From: Massariosphaeria phaeospora
Taxonomy: Eukaryota; Ascomycota; Dothideomycetes; Pleosporales
Assembly: GCA_011032825.1 (NCBI GenBank)
Contig: JAADJZ010000033.1
Coordinates: 124,001 to 188,000, forward strand
Length of the DNA stretch: 64,000 nucleotides
Direction: 5' to 3'
The position numbers and the translations under genes were made by a program. Position 1 is the stretch's first letter; each line of letters opens with the position of its first letter. The notes under the pieces were generated by a model. The model was not told where the DNA came from. It searched no databases and saw only the letters and a program-made list of their open reading frames with translations. Of this stretch, positions 21,461 to 33,412 are shown piece after piece.

Positions 21461-22418
21461 CTTGAGAGCGGGAAGAAGATGCGAGAGACTTGGAGGAAGA
21501 TTCTGAAAACGGCACGAAGAATGGTAAACCGTACTAGTATTGGAGCTGGTGTGTAGTCTAGCGCCTACCTATTTATCTAGAGAAGGATTTAGGCGCCCAT
21601 ATTAGAGACTAAGATGCACATCGAGACTGATGATGTCAACCAAACAGCCACCGTTGACAAACGAGAGAGATACCATTTTGAGACATTGCCCTGTGTGCTA
21701 ATTCTGAACGTCAAGGTGTCCTATTCACGGGATCCACGGGGTGTCAAATGCCTCTCGAGGCATGGCGCTCATATGGCTAACCCTCCGGGGAGCAGACGTT
21801 TCATATCGGTTGCGTGGCAAATTCCAAAACCAGCTGTTTATGGGCGAGTGGATTTGTATCACTGTAACAAGGATTTGGGAGCGCGGTTGTTGTTGTCGCT
21901 GTTGTTGCTGCTGCGCGATATGCGGGGTCCATAGGATCCGAGCTCAGAACTGTTACGGCATCTGGTGCTGGCTTCCATCTAGTCTACATCTAGCCTAGTA
22001 CTTCTCCGCCATCTATATAGTAATTACCTCGTAGCTTCATAATAACCAACTCAGTTCTCATCTTTTGTATGATCTTTCAAACCTTTACAAAACCCAAGTT
22101 ACAGGCATTAGCGAAATGCTGCTCATTTGGGACAAGCGCTCTAATGCTAATTAGATATTGTATTTGTAGGACGACACATTGAGGTTTGCGAGTGTGATAG
22201 AATCTCCAAAGTTGGGTTGGGGGAAGTCTCGTATGCTATCCGTCCAGGCTTAGATGGAGTCCATCGATGTGGGATGAAGTGCACGGAAAGGTAGAGTCTT
22301 GAGACAGACTTAACGAAACCATAATCTATCTACCATACTAGGCAATGCTTCGAACAGAACCTGTCTAGTCCATTCTCACACCTGTGATACAGTTGTGAAA
22401 TCACACCGAGTATTCGCC
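21461..22418. other. Intergenic region
   Basis: Promoter of the FAD monooxygenase and 3' flank of the dioxygenase gene. A short GTT/GCT trinucleotide run lies at about 21887-21915. No gene is seen. Confidence 0.5.
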
Positions 22419-24036
22419 TCAGGAGGCTGCAACGCCTCGTTCCCCGCAATACTTGGCCACTTCCTTCTGCAACATTTCACGTTGATGATTCACCGTGTCC
22501 ATGATATCACTGACTCCCTGAACCGATTTGCAGTACCCCGAAGTGTCTACCATCTGTGCCAAAACGGCTTGCAGTTGGTTCGGTAGCCACTATGATAGAT
22601 CAGTGGTGGACTAGATAGGTCGTATGCATGCACTTACGGTTACGATGGGACTGCCTCCCGTGGCTGTAGGATGCGTGGTGCGTTTGAGAATGTACTCTCT
22701 CGTGAAGCACCAGTGTCGCCAGCGGAAGTCGCGCACTTGATCGAGCGCTTGCAGGTACAGAGCCGCGGAGACAGAATCACCAAGAGCAAACTTCTTCACA
22801 CCAGAGGTCTCTGCGCAGTCGCGGACAGATTCGAGGAATTGCCGATGATTGCCGGGGCGGTATTGGCGGAAGTCCTTCAAGATGTCTGTGAGTGGCGTCT
22901 CAGGCATTTCGATTTGAAGCAAGTTGTCGCAGAGAGGAATCTAAAGGATATGAGCTTTGTCAGCCGTATAGTTGCGCCACACATACCATGCTGTCATTAG
23001 CTCCTGATTCGCCTCTGAAGGATAGTGGTTCTTCGCTGACGCCTTCGTACACCACACCATTGGGGAACATCGACTGCGAAGTGATGCCGAAGATGAAAGT
23101 ACGGAATGCCGTGTAGCTCTGCGGTTTACTTCGATTCCACATTGCTATCATTGTCAGTAAAACAGTACATAAGATGTGCCACACTTCAAAGAATGTGTAC
23201 TCACTGTTCATCACAGCATTGACCTTCCTCAGGCCATCAACGAGCGTGCGCAATCCATCGTCAAACCTCTCTCTATCGTTTTCTATCGTTCCATTGAGCA
23301 TCTCCACGGTGCCTTTGACCAGAGCGCCAGACTCCTTGACCATGGCGATGTGCACTAGCACGAAGCCTGCCTCTGACGAGGTGGGGTCAAGGCCATGCTC
23401 GAATGCACGAACTAGTCGAAGATTGTCGTAGTCTAGACCTTTCTCTGGATCTGCCAATCGATAGTTGAACAGAGCATAGGAGCCTGCGTATTCCATGAAT
23501 GGCTTGAATCCCGCACTGAAGAGAATTAGCTTGCACTGTAACTAGGGCAAAGGCAGACATGAGACTGTAGCTTTGAGGTTTGGTTGATCTTACATCCCAG
23601 CTATCTTGACAATCGGTAGTGCAATGTTACGAGGCAAAGTCTGTCGTCCCAAGCCATACTCCTCTCCATTCAGGTAACGCTCATGACATGGCTCAAGAAG
23701 GTAAGCCGATGCCATGAAGGAGTAGTCTCGATAGAGAGCATTCATAAGAACAAGATCCTTACTGTACTTCTCGACTTGATCAGTGAGATCAGGTAGCTCA
23801 CGAAGTACAGTGTCGCCAAGGCTGAACTGGGCGAGGAGTCCAGGCTTCCCGGAAGCCATCTTGATGGGCATACGTTGAAGGAGGGACTCGACGGCCGCGA
23901 ACTCCTGAGGAAGTTCTACGATCGGCTCCTGACGAGGCAAGAAGCCTCTAGTGGTCGAAACCATGAAGGCAGGAAGGGAATGGTCATTGGGACGAGTGTC
24001 TGTAAGAACAGAAATGTCGAAGGTGGGCGAACCCAT
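22419..24036 (-). CDS. Indoleamine 2,3-dioxygenase-like protein
   Basis: Heme dioxygenase opening the indole ring of tryptophan, the first step of the kynurenine and de novo NAD pathway. Five exons: 24036-23594, 23515-23205, 23144-22987, 22940-22638 and 22589-22419, introns of 78, 60, 46 and 48 nt, giving 461 aa. Family blocks occur in order: RQTLPRNIALPIVKIAG, KPFMEYAGSYALFNYRL, MWNRSKPQSYTAFRTFIFG, MFPNGVVYEGV, SFRGESGANDSM, EMPETPLTDILKDFRQYRP, RDFRWRHWCFTREYI with the proximal heme-ligand His, and TGGSPIVTWLPNQL across the last junction. Every join restores a conserved block in frame. A TATAAG element (minus strand, 24153-24158) lies about 120 bp upstream of the ATG. Fungi often have two or three IDO paralogues; which type this is, and whether it is catalytically efficient, is not resolved. 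Confidence 0.92.
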
Positions 24037-25225
24037 AGTGGAATAGTGAGATGATAAGTCGGAAGGTTACTTAAGCAGAGAGTAAGATGATCGGATCGGA
24101 AATGGGGTTTGAGGAAGCAAGTTGACAGCAGGTCTGGACCGCTCAAAATCTGCTTATATCCTCCACAGCGCACAAATTCCGGCCACGCAAGTATTCCGGC
24201 CACTGCAAGATCATGTACGTAATGGCCGTATCACCTGTCCCCAATCTTGGAGATGAACCAGAATACTGATGCCGCCGTCTTCCTTCAATGCCCGAGCATA
24301 TCCCCAGGCCGGAATTGTCTTCCACTGGGAGTGTTAGTATTATCGTCGTGCCAAGGCCATGGCCGAAATGGCGAATTCGAGATGCTTTGACCCCCTGTCA
24401 TTGCTGGGCTTGACCTAAAGAAGGAAATTCTCCCAGCTCTTTCTTATCGTCTTCACAGGTGATGCTGAAACCGTGCAGGTCCGTCATATCGTGGGCATCA
24501 TCTCGTCTTGTCCGCTTTCGCTGCTGCCAGCCCGATCAAGGCTTCCTCGTGGCTATGGCCATTGCTGAGGTGTCGCTAGAAACAGTGGTTCCGTCTCTAG
24601 TGTATAAAGACGTAGTCTACGCGTTTCCGAGATCAAAGAAGAGGACCTGAACGCCGCAGGTTGGTTTCTCGCCGATGCACTAAGCCCGAAAGAGTCCAAC
24701 GCTTGCATACCCCTAAGACCGTTCGTGTAGTCCAACGGCTCTGGAGAACCTCATCTTTAGCGTACGCACTAGGAGCCGGCACGAGGTGAGCCCTTCGTGC
24801 TACGCCCTTCTAGAGGTGTACGTGGCGGTGCGAACCTCGGTGCGCATTTGAGAATTCGCAGGGACCAACCAGAACAGTCAAGATCTATGCGGTACCGTAG
24901 AAGACGATTGTAGGCTCTCAAGATATTCGGTATCGTGTCTCGTTGTGAGTCAAGCGAGAGGGCGCTGAAGGGCTGTGGCTGAAGAGTCATGCGTCACGGA
25001 GAGGTGTGACTCGCCTAACGATAAGGCCCGACCAGCTAAATAGCACTCATCCATGACCCTCCTCACTCTCCCCACCACTATTCACTGCAGTCCAGCACAT
25101 CCACGCCCCAATGACCGCTGCAAGTCCTCTCATGGAATATCGACATCGAATACGACTGCGGCACGCTGTATTACCACGGCGCTCTTTAAGAAACTGTACT
25201 TGAACACTCGATTGCGCCACCAAAC
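24037..25225. other. Divergent intergenic region, IDO to GTPase
   Basis: About 1.2 kb between two divergently transcribed genes, enough for both promoters. A TATAAG element for the dioxygenase lies at 24153-24158. Small open frames here lack support. Confidence 0.5.
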
Positions 25226-27347
25226 ATGACCTCGAGACACAGCAAACCAAACCCGGCTGATCGGCGAAAAGGCGAATCTGTAGGTACTGTACGGGCCATC
25301 AGGGAGTGTTGTAGCTAATGCGTGAATTGTAGGCCCTCAGCGAGTTCGCCGATTACGTCCAGAAGCAGCAAGCATTGCGCCGCCCGCCCGGGGCCCCCGC
25401 CGTCCTGGAAGACCACGATGAGCTCGACATCCTAGACGAGCTTGGTCTTTCCGATGACTCGTCCTCTAGAGTTTCCCTGAGGACGCTCTTTCTCGATCCG
25501 GCTGAGGCGAACGTGTCCGCACTGGCCGACCATATCCGCGCTCGTTTGGCTGAGGGCCATGGCGAGGCGCTGTTTGACGTTGGTCTGGAAGACAATGGCG
25601 AGCCCATGGGCTTCACCAAGGAAGAGTGGGACTCTGCGCTGGAGAGGATCCGGGTGGTGTGTGACCTAGTCAAGGCCGACTACAAACTGTTGATGACGCG
25701 AAATGTGGGAGGCGATGTTGAAGTCGGACCGCTGAAGACAAATGAAATGGCAGTAAGCGGCAAACTGAATCTGAGGAGGCGACCGGCGAGCGTGGATGAT
25801 GTGATCGAGACACGGATTGCGGTTGTGGGCAATGGTGAGTGAACCTACCGGGAGTGACATGCGGAGTTCTGACAAGCGCAGTCGATGCGGGCAAAAGCAC
25901 TATGCTGGGCGTGTTGGTAAAAGGAGGGCTGGACGATGGTCGGGGAAAAGCTCGGGTGAACCTCTTTCGCCACAAGCATGAGATTGAGTCAGGCCGAACT
26001 TCCTCGGTGGGCATGGAGATCATGGGTTTCGACAGCAAAGGCGAGGTCGTCGTCTCGAATGTTGCGGGCCGCAAGCTGACTTGGGAAGAGATCGGTCGCC
26101 GATCTGTAAGTTTGACAATTTCTACACCAGCACTCGTTCCTAATAGCTACTACAGGCGAAAGTTATCAGCTTCACTGATCTCGCAGGCCACGAGAGGTAC
26201 CTCCGCACTACCGTCTTCGGTCTTTTGTCTAGTGAGCCCAATTACTGTTTGTTGATGGTAGCAGCGAACAATGGCTTGATTGGCATGAGCAAGTGGGTCA
26301 TCTCATCCAGCTTTTACTCCACATACTGACTTATGTAGGGAGCACTTGGGCATCGCTCTCGCACTGAATGTCCCGGTCATGGTGGTCATCACCAAAATCG
26401 ACATTTGCCCGCCTCAGATTCTTGAGCAGACCATCACACAACTGACCAAAATTTTGAAGTCACAGGGTGCTCGTAAAATCCCTGTTTTCATCAAGAATAG
26501 AGAGGAGTGCATTAACACTGCAGTAAGTACCATTTCCAACCCCGGTGGAGGTAAACTCACATTTTACTAGACTCAATTCGTCTCTCGTCGCATCTGCCCT
26601 ATCTTCCAGGTCTCCAACGTTACCGGTACTAACCTCGATCTCGTCCGTAACTTCTTGAACGTTCTACCCCATCACGGAAACTACAACAGCTCCGCTCCTC
26701 TTGAATTTCACATCAACGACACATTCTCTGTCCCCTTCGTAGGTACCGTAGTCTCAGGTGTCGTGAAGGGTGGAGAAGTTCACACTGGTGATACCATCTT
26801 GATCGGGCCAGACGGCTTGGGCCAGTTCACGACAACTAAGGTGCGATCAATCGAACGGAAACGAATCCAGGTGCCCGTATGCTCCGCAGGCCAATCAGCA
26901 AGTCTCGCTCTGCGCAACGTGCGACGGAAAGACGTCCGTAAAGGCATGGTGGTTCTCCACAAAGCCGACAAGGTCGATCCCACCACTGGCGTCATCCCCC
27001 AGCCAAAAGTCTACCGTGAGTTCGTTGCCGAAGTCCTGATCCTGTCGCATGCCACGACCATCAAGACGAGGTACCAGGCCATGTTGCATGTTGGACCGGT
27101 TTCCCAGACCTGTGCCATCATCGACATCGACCGCCAATACATCAGGACTGGGGACCGGGCGCTAGTCGCGTTCAGGTTCGTCCAGCGGCCCGAGTATCTG
27201 ACTGTGGGCGACCGAATACTGTTTAGAGAGGGTCGGACGAAAGGACTAGGCATCGTGAAAGCACTGGGATATGATTCCAAGAAGCCGCTCAATCCAGATA
27301 TGCTAAAGGAAGGTCAAAACGGCAAGGCGCAGGCCGAAGGGTCTTAG
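25226..27347 (+). CDS. GTPBP1/GTPBP2-like translational GTPase
   Basis: EF-Tu-superfamily GTPase; animal homologues act in ribosome rescue and mRNA decay. Six exons: 25226-25279, 25333-25834, 25882-26105, 26156-26292, 26339-26522 and 26571-27347, with introns of 46-53 nt, giving 625 aa. G1 is assembled across the second intron as GNVDAGKST. Other motifs are [19 protein letters not shown] (switch I-type region), [17 protein letters not shown] (G3, DLAGH), [10 protein letters not shown] (G4, TKID) and VSNVTGTNL (G5 region). The C-terminal part has EF-Tu domain II and III features ([29 protein letters not shown]-like [15 protein letters not shown]). The N-terminus is acidic ([13 protein letters not shown]). 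All introns interrupt in frames that rebuild family motifs. No nearby functional partner is seen. Confidence 0.92.
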
Positions 27348-27803
27348 GAGATGTGATTAGTACGGACAGTCTATAGGTAGTGTTTAGTTGTTACTAAGAC
27401 GTTTACATGATCCGTCTGGCGGCCTCAAGATAAACCATTAATGCGGCTGTTTTCGAAGCTCGAAGTTTGTCATGTCCCCCGAAGGACCGAAGGGTTGCCA
27501 GACGTGCCAGTAAGAAAAAAACCGTGTGCTGGAATATGGTTACACAGCAGGAGGCTAACCCCGGAAATCGTGGGGCAGGAAGTGGAGAAGACGAAGCTTG
27601 ATCCAAACAAGCTACCATGGCGCACAGACCAGCGCCGATCGCTCCATCCCCAGCCTGTCAAGTGCGCGGTCACTCAAAGATAAAGCATTCCTCCCCTCCC
27701 GCTCTCGCTCTCCTCCGGCGTGAGTTTGGCACGAGTGGCGAGGCCAATTGCCCCTGACTGCCCTGTCATGGTCCTCCTGTAACTACAGTACCGCCCCGTC
27801 GCA
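27348..27803. other. Intergenic region
   Basis: 3' flank of the GTPase gene and promoter of the DUF7730-type gene. An 80-codon open frame at 27441-27683 lacks support. Confidence 0.45.
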
Positions 27804-28850
27804 ATGCCATCTCCAAAGGCCAACCTGCTCCTCCACTGCCTCCCCACCATGCGCTGGACCCCGCACGACCTCGACACCGCCGGCACAGCCGCGAAGCCGA
27901 AGATGCGCCGCACGCTGCCCTTCCTGCCGAGGTCGCGCACCACACGCAAGGACAAAGATAAAGACAAAGACAAAGACAAGAAGAAGCCCAGCGAGCCCAA
28001 CCACGGCGCTGTGCATCGCCGCAAGTCCACCATTTCGCTCACGTCGACGCCAGATGCGGAGCTCGATGCGCGCACGCGCGGACAGGGCCAGAGTCTGTTT
28101 TTCGCCATGCTGCCGGTTGAGATAAGGAGGGAGGTGTATGAGTATGTCATGGGCGGCGAGACGGTGCATTTGACGCTGGGGGCGAAGACGCGGTTTGGCC
28201 ATTTTGTGTGCGAGGAGGAGGGGAATAGGAGTGGGAAGGTGGGGGAGTGTGGGTGTAGGGTTCTGGTTGGGGGCAGGGAGTGTCGGCGGTTGGAGGGGGC
28301 GGGGCTGGCGTTGCTGAAGACGTGTCGGCGAGTGTGCGTAACTCTGAGGTTGAGTATGATTTGTGACTGACGACTGAGCAGGTACTCAGAAGCTATTGCG
28401 CACCTCTACACGCCGCACACGTTCTCGCTGCTCCACCTAACGCACCTCCTTTACCTGCCCTCGCGGCTCCCTGCCCCACGGCTCAATACGATCCGCACGC
28501 TGCGGCTGCGCTGGACGCTGCGCGCGCTGCCCTATCTGCGTCGCCAGCCGTCGGACCGTCTCGCGTACCCGGAAGACACAGCCAATTGGGCGAGGGCGTG
28601 GGCGATACTGGCTGGGATGCAAAACCTGCGTACCTTGTACGTCGTGTTGATTGATCCGCGGGACACATGGCAGAGTGCGTGGCTGTCGCTGGAGGAGACC
28701 CTGTTGGAACCGGTGAAGAGCGTGACGAGGCCTGCGTGGTTTGAGCTGGTGCTTCCGTATGCGAATTGTAGAGTGGGGTGGGATATGGGCGATAGCAGAG
28801 TCCGATTGAGCAAGCCAGAGGGAGGAGAAGTAGATGAGCTTGAAGATTAA
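27804..28850 (+). CDS. DUF7730-type fungal protein
   Basis: Function unknown. Exons 27804-28333 and 28382-28850 (48-nt intron, GTGCGT donor) give 332 aa. Residues 45-70 are a basic low-complexity run alternating Lys and Asp, followed by a Ser/Thr-rich link. The family core begins FFAMLPVEIRREVYEYVMGG, continues with a variable Cys/Gly-rich segment, then LLKTCRRVYSEAIAHLYTPH (rebuilt across the intron) and TLRLRWTLRALPYL, and ends with an acidic tail. The P-x-E-(I/L)-R opening is shared with F-box-like 2EXR proteins. Start alternatives at 27804 and 27849 cannot be separated. Two further proteins with this type of core lie within 8 kb. Confidence 0.82.
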
Positions 28851-29197
28851 TAGTAGTAGGCTACGTGTTTGTTTGAGAAGCCGGACATGTATCGACAATG
28901 CTCGATAGACTTTGGATAATCGGTATAGCGACACCGTTATCACCACGCCCTCACCCCCCTGGCATAATCCGTTTCACATGCGCACCTTGGGTGTGATTGT
29001 ACCTTTTTGACCTCTACAAGCACTACTAGACATTACCTAGTATGCTAGATACAGTAGGGATTTGTAGGGGTAAAGGTACATTTCCTACCTGTTGCCAGAA
29101 AGTCCTATACTGTCAAGAGGATACCCTAAACTCTATCGTTATCGGAAAGGAATTCTGCCAGGGGGCTTGTCGTAGCTTTCTCCAATAAACGAAAAGA
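28851..29197. other. Convergent intergenic region
   Basis: The 3' ends of two DUF7730-type genes face each other across about 350 bp. No other feature is seen. Confidence 0.5.
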
Positions 29198-30297
29198 TCA
29201 TCGCCTACTCCTCCCTGATAGCCTTCTCGGATGATGGTCCAACAATAATTCCTTTACGATCCCCGCCATGTGTATCCTCTTAGGTACCGAAAGCCGTGGG
29301 CCAGGGTCTGCAGGTGGCGGATCGTGGATTTTCGGGCCATGCTCATGCGTCACTAACACCGTCGTCCTCTCCTCCCTCAGCGGCAAATGCTGAAACTGTT
29401 TGATCAAGTTCACTAAGTGGTGGAACTGTGAAATCAATTGCACTAAGTACCACGTGTCGGATTGCGGCCGATTCATCCGTTTGATATGCCGCGAATAGCT
29501 GCGTGAGTTCACCATGTACCACCTGCTAATCGACATAATCAGGTTCAGGCCGACCAGTGAGGTGCACGATGCCACTGTTCCCGGAGTGAGTGCGTTTTCC
29601 CATCCGTGAAGTCCGCGGTGGTCCAGCACAATTGACAACTGGGTGATAAGATGTAGTTTCACCCCTGGCGTGCGCACGAAATCCTGAAACGCGAAAGGAC
29701 TGGCAAAACTCCACGTCGTCGTCTTCCAGATGATCTCCTCGGCCTCATGGTACATCTGCTTGCACACAGCCGGCGCCGTCGCATTCTCCGCTTTTTGCAT
29801 CAAGCATCGTGTTCCATGGGACCCCACCCATCGATCATCCTGCACCATCGACTCTGCGGCCCAACTGTATGGAGCATCGGGCGCGCTGCCCTGCAAACTC
29901 ATCGCGTAGACTTCGGCATCGGAGTGCGGCTCTTGGCAACGGTAGAATGTGAGGGTGCCGCGGCCCGGGTGACCGTAGAACTTGCGTGAGGAGTCGGGGT
30001 GCAGGGTGCGGTTGCCGAAGGCGTAGGTCCAGATCTGCTCGCGGAGTTCGGCGGGGAGGCGCAGGAGGGAAGAGTTTTGGGCGTTGTGTAGGGTACTGGG
30101 GGTTGTTAGATTGAATTCCAGGCCGGGAGCATGAAGGAAAGATGTGGTTGGAGAGGGGTTGGCTACATGTCGTCTTGGCCTATCAGGTCTTCTACGCTTG
30201 CTTCTTCTACTAGATTGACCTCGGATGGCGCGGCTTTTGCTACTCTCGCCTTAGGTGGTTTGGCTTTGGCGCGTTTCTTGGGTGCGGCTTTGGGCAT
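29198..30297 (-). CDS. DUF7730/2EXR-type fungal protein
   Basis: Function unknown. Exon 1 30297-30167 and exon 2 30095-29198 (71-nt intron) give 342 aa. The N-terminus is Lys/Ala-rich (MPKAAPKKRAKAKPPKARVA), resembling a nuclear or nucleic-acid-binding tail. It is followed by an acidic segment, then the core SSLLRLPAELREQIWTYAFG, AVCKQMYHEAEEIIWKTTTW and SLVGLNLIMSISRWY. The join at GACGAC-AT/T is in frame and restores the LPAELR block. It is convergent with the preceding DUF7730-type gene but clearly diverged from it, so these are relatives rather than a recent duplication. Confidence 0.8.
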
Positions 30298-30816
30298 GGT
30301 GGGGGGATGCGAAGATGACAACAGCAAGAGGGGGGCCTGGGCCAGTCGTTCAAGCAATTGTGAAGAGAGGCGATGAGTAGAGAACGAAATACAATGGAGC
30401 GGTGGTTAATAGAACAAGAAGGAAAGTGGAGCGGTATTGTCGTTAAGCTGAAGACCTGTACAGGAAGTTACGTATCCCGAGCTTGCCCCGCAGGCAGGTG
30501 GTGCCAAGGCGTTAGTGCATGCTCGGCTCGACGTTAATTGGCTAGGCAAGATCCATTTACGCCAGGTCATGTGAAAGCGTGTTGGCGCGTTTCTGTACTC
30601 CTGAGGTCCGTCTTTCGCGTGCTTCTGCGACGAGCCTCCTTAGTTTTCAGCGTCAGCTAAGTACGTCGTTCGTTTTTTGAAGCGCGTTATCAGAGCTCCA
30701 GTTCGTCAAGATGACGTTGAGGTTCTAGTTTTTCATGTCATATACATCAGCTTTGTAGCCCTTCCCTCTATGAGTATATATACAGCCCATCCCATCGTTT
30801 TCGTTATTCATACCCC
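30298..30816. other. Intergenic region
   Basis: Promoter of the DUF7730-type gene and 3' flank of the glycerophosphodiesterase gene, about 520 bp. No gene or repeat is seen. Confidence 0.5.
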
Positions 30817-32052
30817 TTACAACCCAAAGCAGTTCGCATAATATGTAACCGACGCCGGCCAGTCCGAAAACATAGCCTTGATCTTGACCTGCTGCGCGAG
30901 CACGTCTAGCACCGTGTACATATCGCCGTCGTTGTTGATCACGTCCAACACGTACTGGTAGTAGTAGCCGCCGCCCTCGTTCAACCACCCGGAGCGCTCG
31001 AAGCTCCACGCCACCAAGTCCAAGCCCTCGGCCTTTGCAGCGATCGCGTACTCAGACGGCACGATCTTGCCCTCGGTGTCGACCTTGGTCAGGGCGAACA
31101 TGGCAGGAGCCAGGATCTTGACGCCGCGCGCAGCCAGCTCGGGGATCGAAGCCGTGGCGTTGGCATAGCCTTCGGGCGTGTCGACGCGCTCGTCCAGGTA
31201 CACGGCTTGCACGCCGAACTCGGGCTCCTTGTCGATCCAGTAGAAGATGTCGGCCGGCAGGAACGACTGCGGCCACACGCGGCTCGGGTGGATGCCCGCG
31301 GCCTTGTACTGGTCGATGAGCTCTTGCGCGAACTGCTCTTGTGTGTAGCCGTCGAATGGCATCTCGACCTCGGGCGTCTTGAGTTCGGGCGTGAACTTGA
31401 GGTCCCAGCCGTTGACGAGCTCAATGTACTCTTCGTGCGCCATGAGCGTGCCGCATGTGGCGTAGAGGTCGGTGCGGAAGTACGGCGTGCCGTCCATGTA
31501 CTCGGTGACTGTGGTTGCGTTGGGGTTGAAGCCGTCCATCTTGCCGCACAGGGACTTGAACTCGTCGAGCGTGAAGTCAGAGGTGCAGCATTTGGCGGCA
31601 GCGGGCGTGCCATTCGTCGCGGGAGTGAATGGCGTGGTGCACTTGGAGGCCAGGTCCGTCTGGTTCAAGACGTTGGTCGTAGTGTGCAGATCGCATTGCG
31701 CGTGGCGACACACAAGCTTCTTGTCCTTGGTAAAGGCGACGTCGCATTCGATGACGCCGGCTCCCTGCCGGCGGGCTGCGTTGTATGCTTCCAGCGTGTG
31801 CTCGGGGAACTGCAACGATGCGCCGCGGTGGGCAAAGACGAACTCCGATGTCTTGAAGGGACCCTCAGAGCAGCTTTCCAGCTTTTCCTTCAGTGGGCCG
31901 TCGTCCATCTCGTTGACGAGGTAGTAGGGGCGGTCGCCGACTTGCACGTTGAGCTTTGTGTGGTTGTGGTGGCCATGTCCGTAGGACCTGGGCACAGCAG
32001 CCGCAGTAGCTACACCGAGCAGTAACCCTGAAACAATGAACGAGCGCATCAT
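30817..32052 (-). CDS. Secreted glycerophosphodiester phosphodiesterase
   Basis: Predicted extracellular GDPD that hydrolyses glycerophosphodiesters to glycerol 3-phosphate and an alcohol. The intronless frame encodes 411 aa. A signal peptide is clear ([20 protein letters not shown], cleavage near residue 20). Catalytic blocks of the TIM barrel are [40 protein letters not shown] and QCDLHTTTN. Several paired cysteines and N-glycosylation sequons suit secretion. The C-terminal barrel half includes [30 protein letters not shown] and [16 protein letters not shown]. Length fits secreted fungal GDPDs. Phosphate control is common for such enzymes but not shown here. Confidence 0.93.
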   Translation of the reverse strand: MMRSFIVSGLLLGVATAAAVPRSYGHGHHNHTKLNVQVGDRPYYLVNEMDDGPLKEKLESCSEGPFKTSEFVFAHRGASLQFPEHTLEAYNAARRQGAGVIECDVAFTKDKKLVCRHAQCDLHTTTNVLNQTDLASKCTTPFTPATNGTPAAAKCCTSDFTLDEFKSLCGKMDGFNPNATTVTEYMDGTPYFRTDLYATCGTLMAHEEYIELVNGWDLKFTPELKTPEVEMPFDGYTQEQFAQELIDQYKAAGIHPSRVWPQSFLPADIFYWIDKEPEFGVQAVYLDERVDTPEGYANATASIPELAARGVKILAPAMFALTKVDTEGKIVPSEYAIAAKAEGLDLVAWSFERSGWLNEGGGYYYQYVLDVINNDGDMYTVLDVLAQQVKIKAMFSDWPASVTYYANCFGL

Positions 32053-33071
32053 GAACGATTGAGTAAGAGATCTGAGCTAGGGACTGGGGAACGTGAAGAG
32101 AGTGTTCCTACAGCTCCCCAGGCCCCAGGCCATGGGCCTTCTTATCTTTCACTGCCAGCTCCGGGGAGCCCCAGAGTCCAGAGCAGACTGTCCAGGGGAG
32201 CTCTCCATCTCCTGCACGTGGAGGGATATAACCGGGATGGAAGCTCTGGGAGATATGCATGAGTTTATGATTCCGAGCGGAGGCTTGGCAGTGAGTGTGT
32301 TGTCGAATCGCAGGACGGAGGTGGCCCATGTCGCCAAGCCGAGAGCTGGACGGCTTACGATGTGCAGAACAACCTGCTTCTACGGGCTTAGCGTGCGGAG
32401 GCCGCTGGGAGAACTGGTGCTTGGGACGTGCATGCGTCATTGTATATACGATGGTCGTCCGTTGGTGGTGCTTTGTTGATCTATCCTTTTACCTGCGCGT
32501 TTGGGTCTGCGAGCGGAAATCAAAGTAATAGGTAAGCCATCAACCCTCCGGGCAAGCTGGAACCCAACGATCCATCCACTTTCAGCCATCCATATCGCTG
32601 CTTATCATCGTTTGTAGTCACATCTCGTGGCTTTCGTGAAATCACGCTTCATACCGCTCTGGTTGCTTGAGACAGGCAGCCCAATGGAGAGACGGGGTCG
32701 CGAGGTCGAAACAGAGCTTCCTCAGCGGGTATCCGTAGTTTGAAGCGGATCGATAAGGAAGTAAGTATTGAATCTCGTGCCTACATTCAACATTGCTAGA
32801 AGTCTACATTTGCATGTGCCACAGCCTCCGGAACAGTCGTCTTGTACCTCTAGTGTTTTACGATCGGATCGGTCCGGATATCAAGAGCTAGCTTCAGTTT
32901 CCGAATAACTGGCTCGGAGTCCTTGGCAAAACCTCGGGCGAGCATGCAAGCACGTGATACGCTTGTTTACCGGAAGGTCCGGTTCGGCGTCCCTTCACAT
33001 TACTCGAGTTTCAGAGCGTGCCGTTCAGACTTACTACATACGGAGAGAACCAACGGTACTCTTGGTTCCCG

Positions 33072-33263
33072 TCCAATCATATCAACCCGTTTCCGAACCG
33101 TCCATTCATTTTCGTCTCCACCTCCACATATACCCAGCGCGACAGGAGCTGAAGACGTCGGTATCATGTTGTTGGTCTGCTAGACTCTCTAAGCGTTGCA
33201 TTCAGGCTTGCTGGGTTTCGATGCATCCAATCACACCCACCCGTTTCCGAACTGTCCATTCAT
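33072..33263. repeat. 38-bp direct repeat in reductase promoter
   Basis: TCCAATCATATCAACCCGTT at 33072 recurs at 33226 as TCCAATCACACCCACCCGTT; both continue with TCCGAAC(C/T)GTCCATTCAT. Spacing is 154 bp with only a few mismatches. Each copy contains CCAAT, so it could be a duplicated regulatory module. Confidence 0.8.
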
Positions 33264-33318
33264 CTTTACCTTACTCCAAAGACATCATGCAGTGTAGTTG
33301 CTCCTGCCCTCTGTAGCT

Positions 33319-33324
33319 ATAAGT
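33319..33324 (+). promoter_or_regulatory. TATA-like element of reductase gene
   Basis: TATAAG lies about 95 bp upstream of the ATG at 33413, followed by a CT-rich leader. This is a positional inference only. Confidence 0.4.
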
Positions 33325-33412
33325 ACGGTTTGCCCACAACAAAGACGAGACTCACCACTCTATTCAGACAACTTTATATTCACTATCAGTCACTCCCCCA
33401 TCATACTCCATC

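Larger units (their letters stand above)
32053..33412. other. Divergent intergenic region, GDPD to aldo/keto reductase
   Basis: About 1.36 kb of promoter space for both flanking genes. It holds a 38-bp direct repeat (33072-33109 and 33226-33263) and a TATAAG element near 33319. No gene is supported. Confidence 0.55.

Noticed and set aside
31207..32025. 272-codon frame opposite the glycerophosphodiesterase gene
   Set aside because: Antisense shadow; the minus-strand protein has a signal peptide and catalytic motifs.
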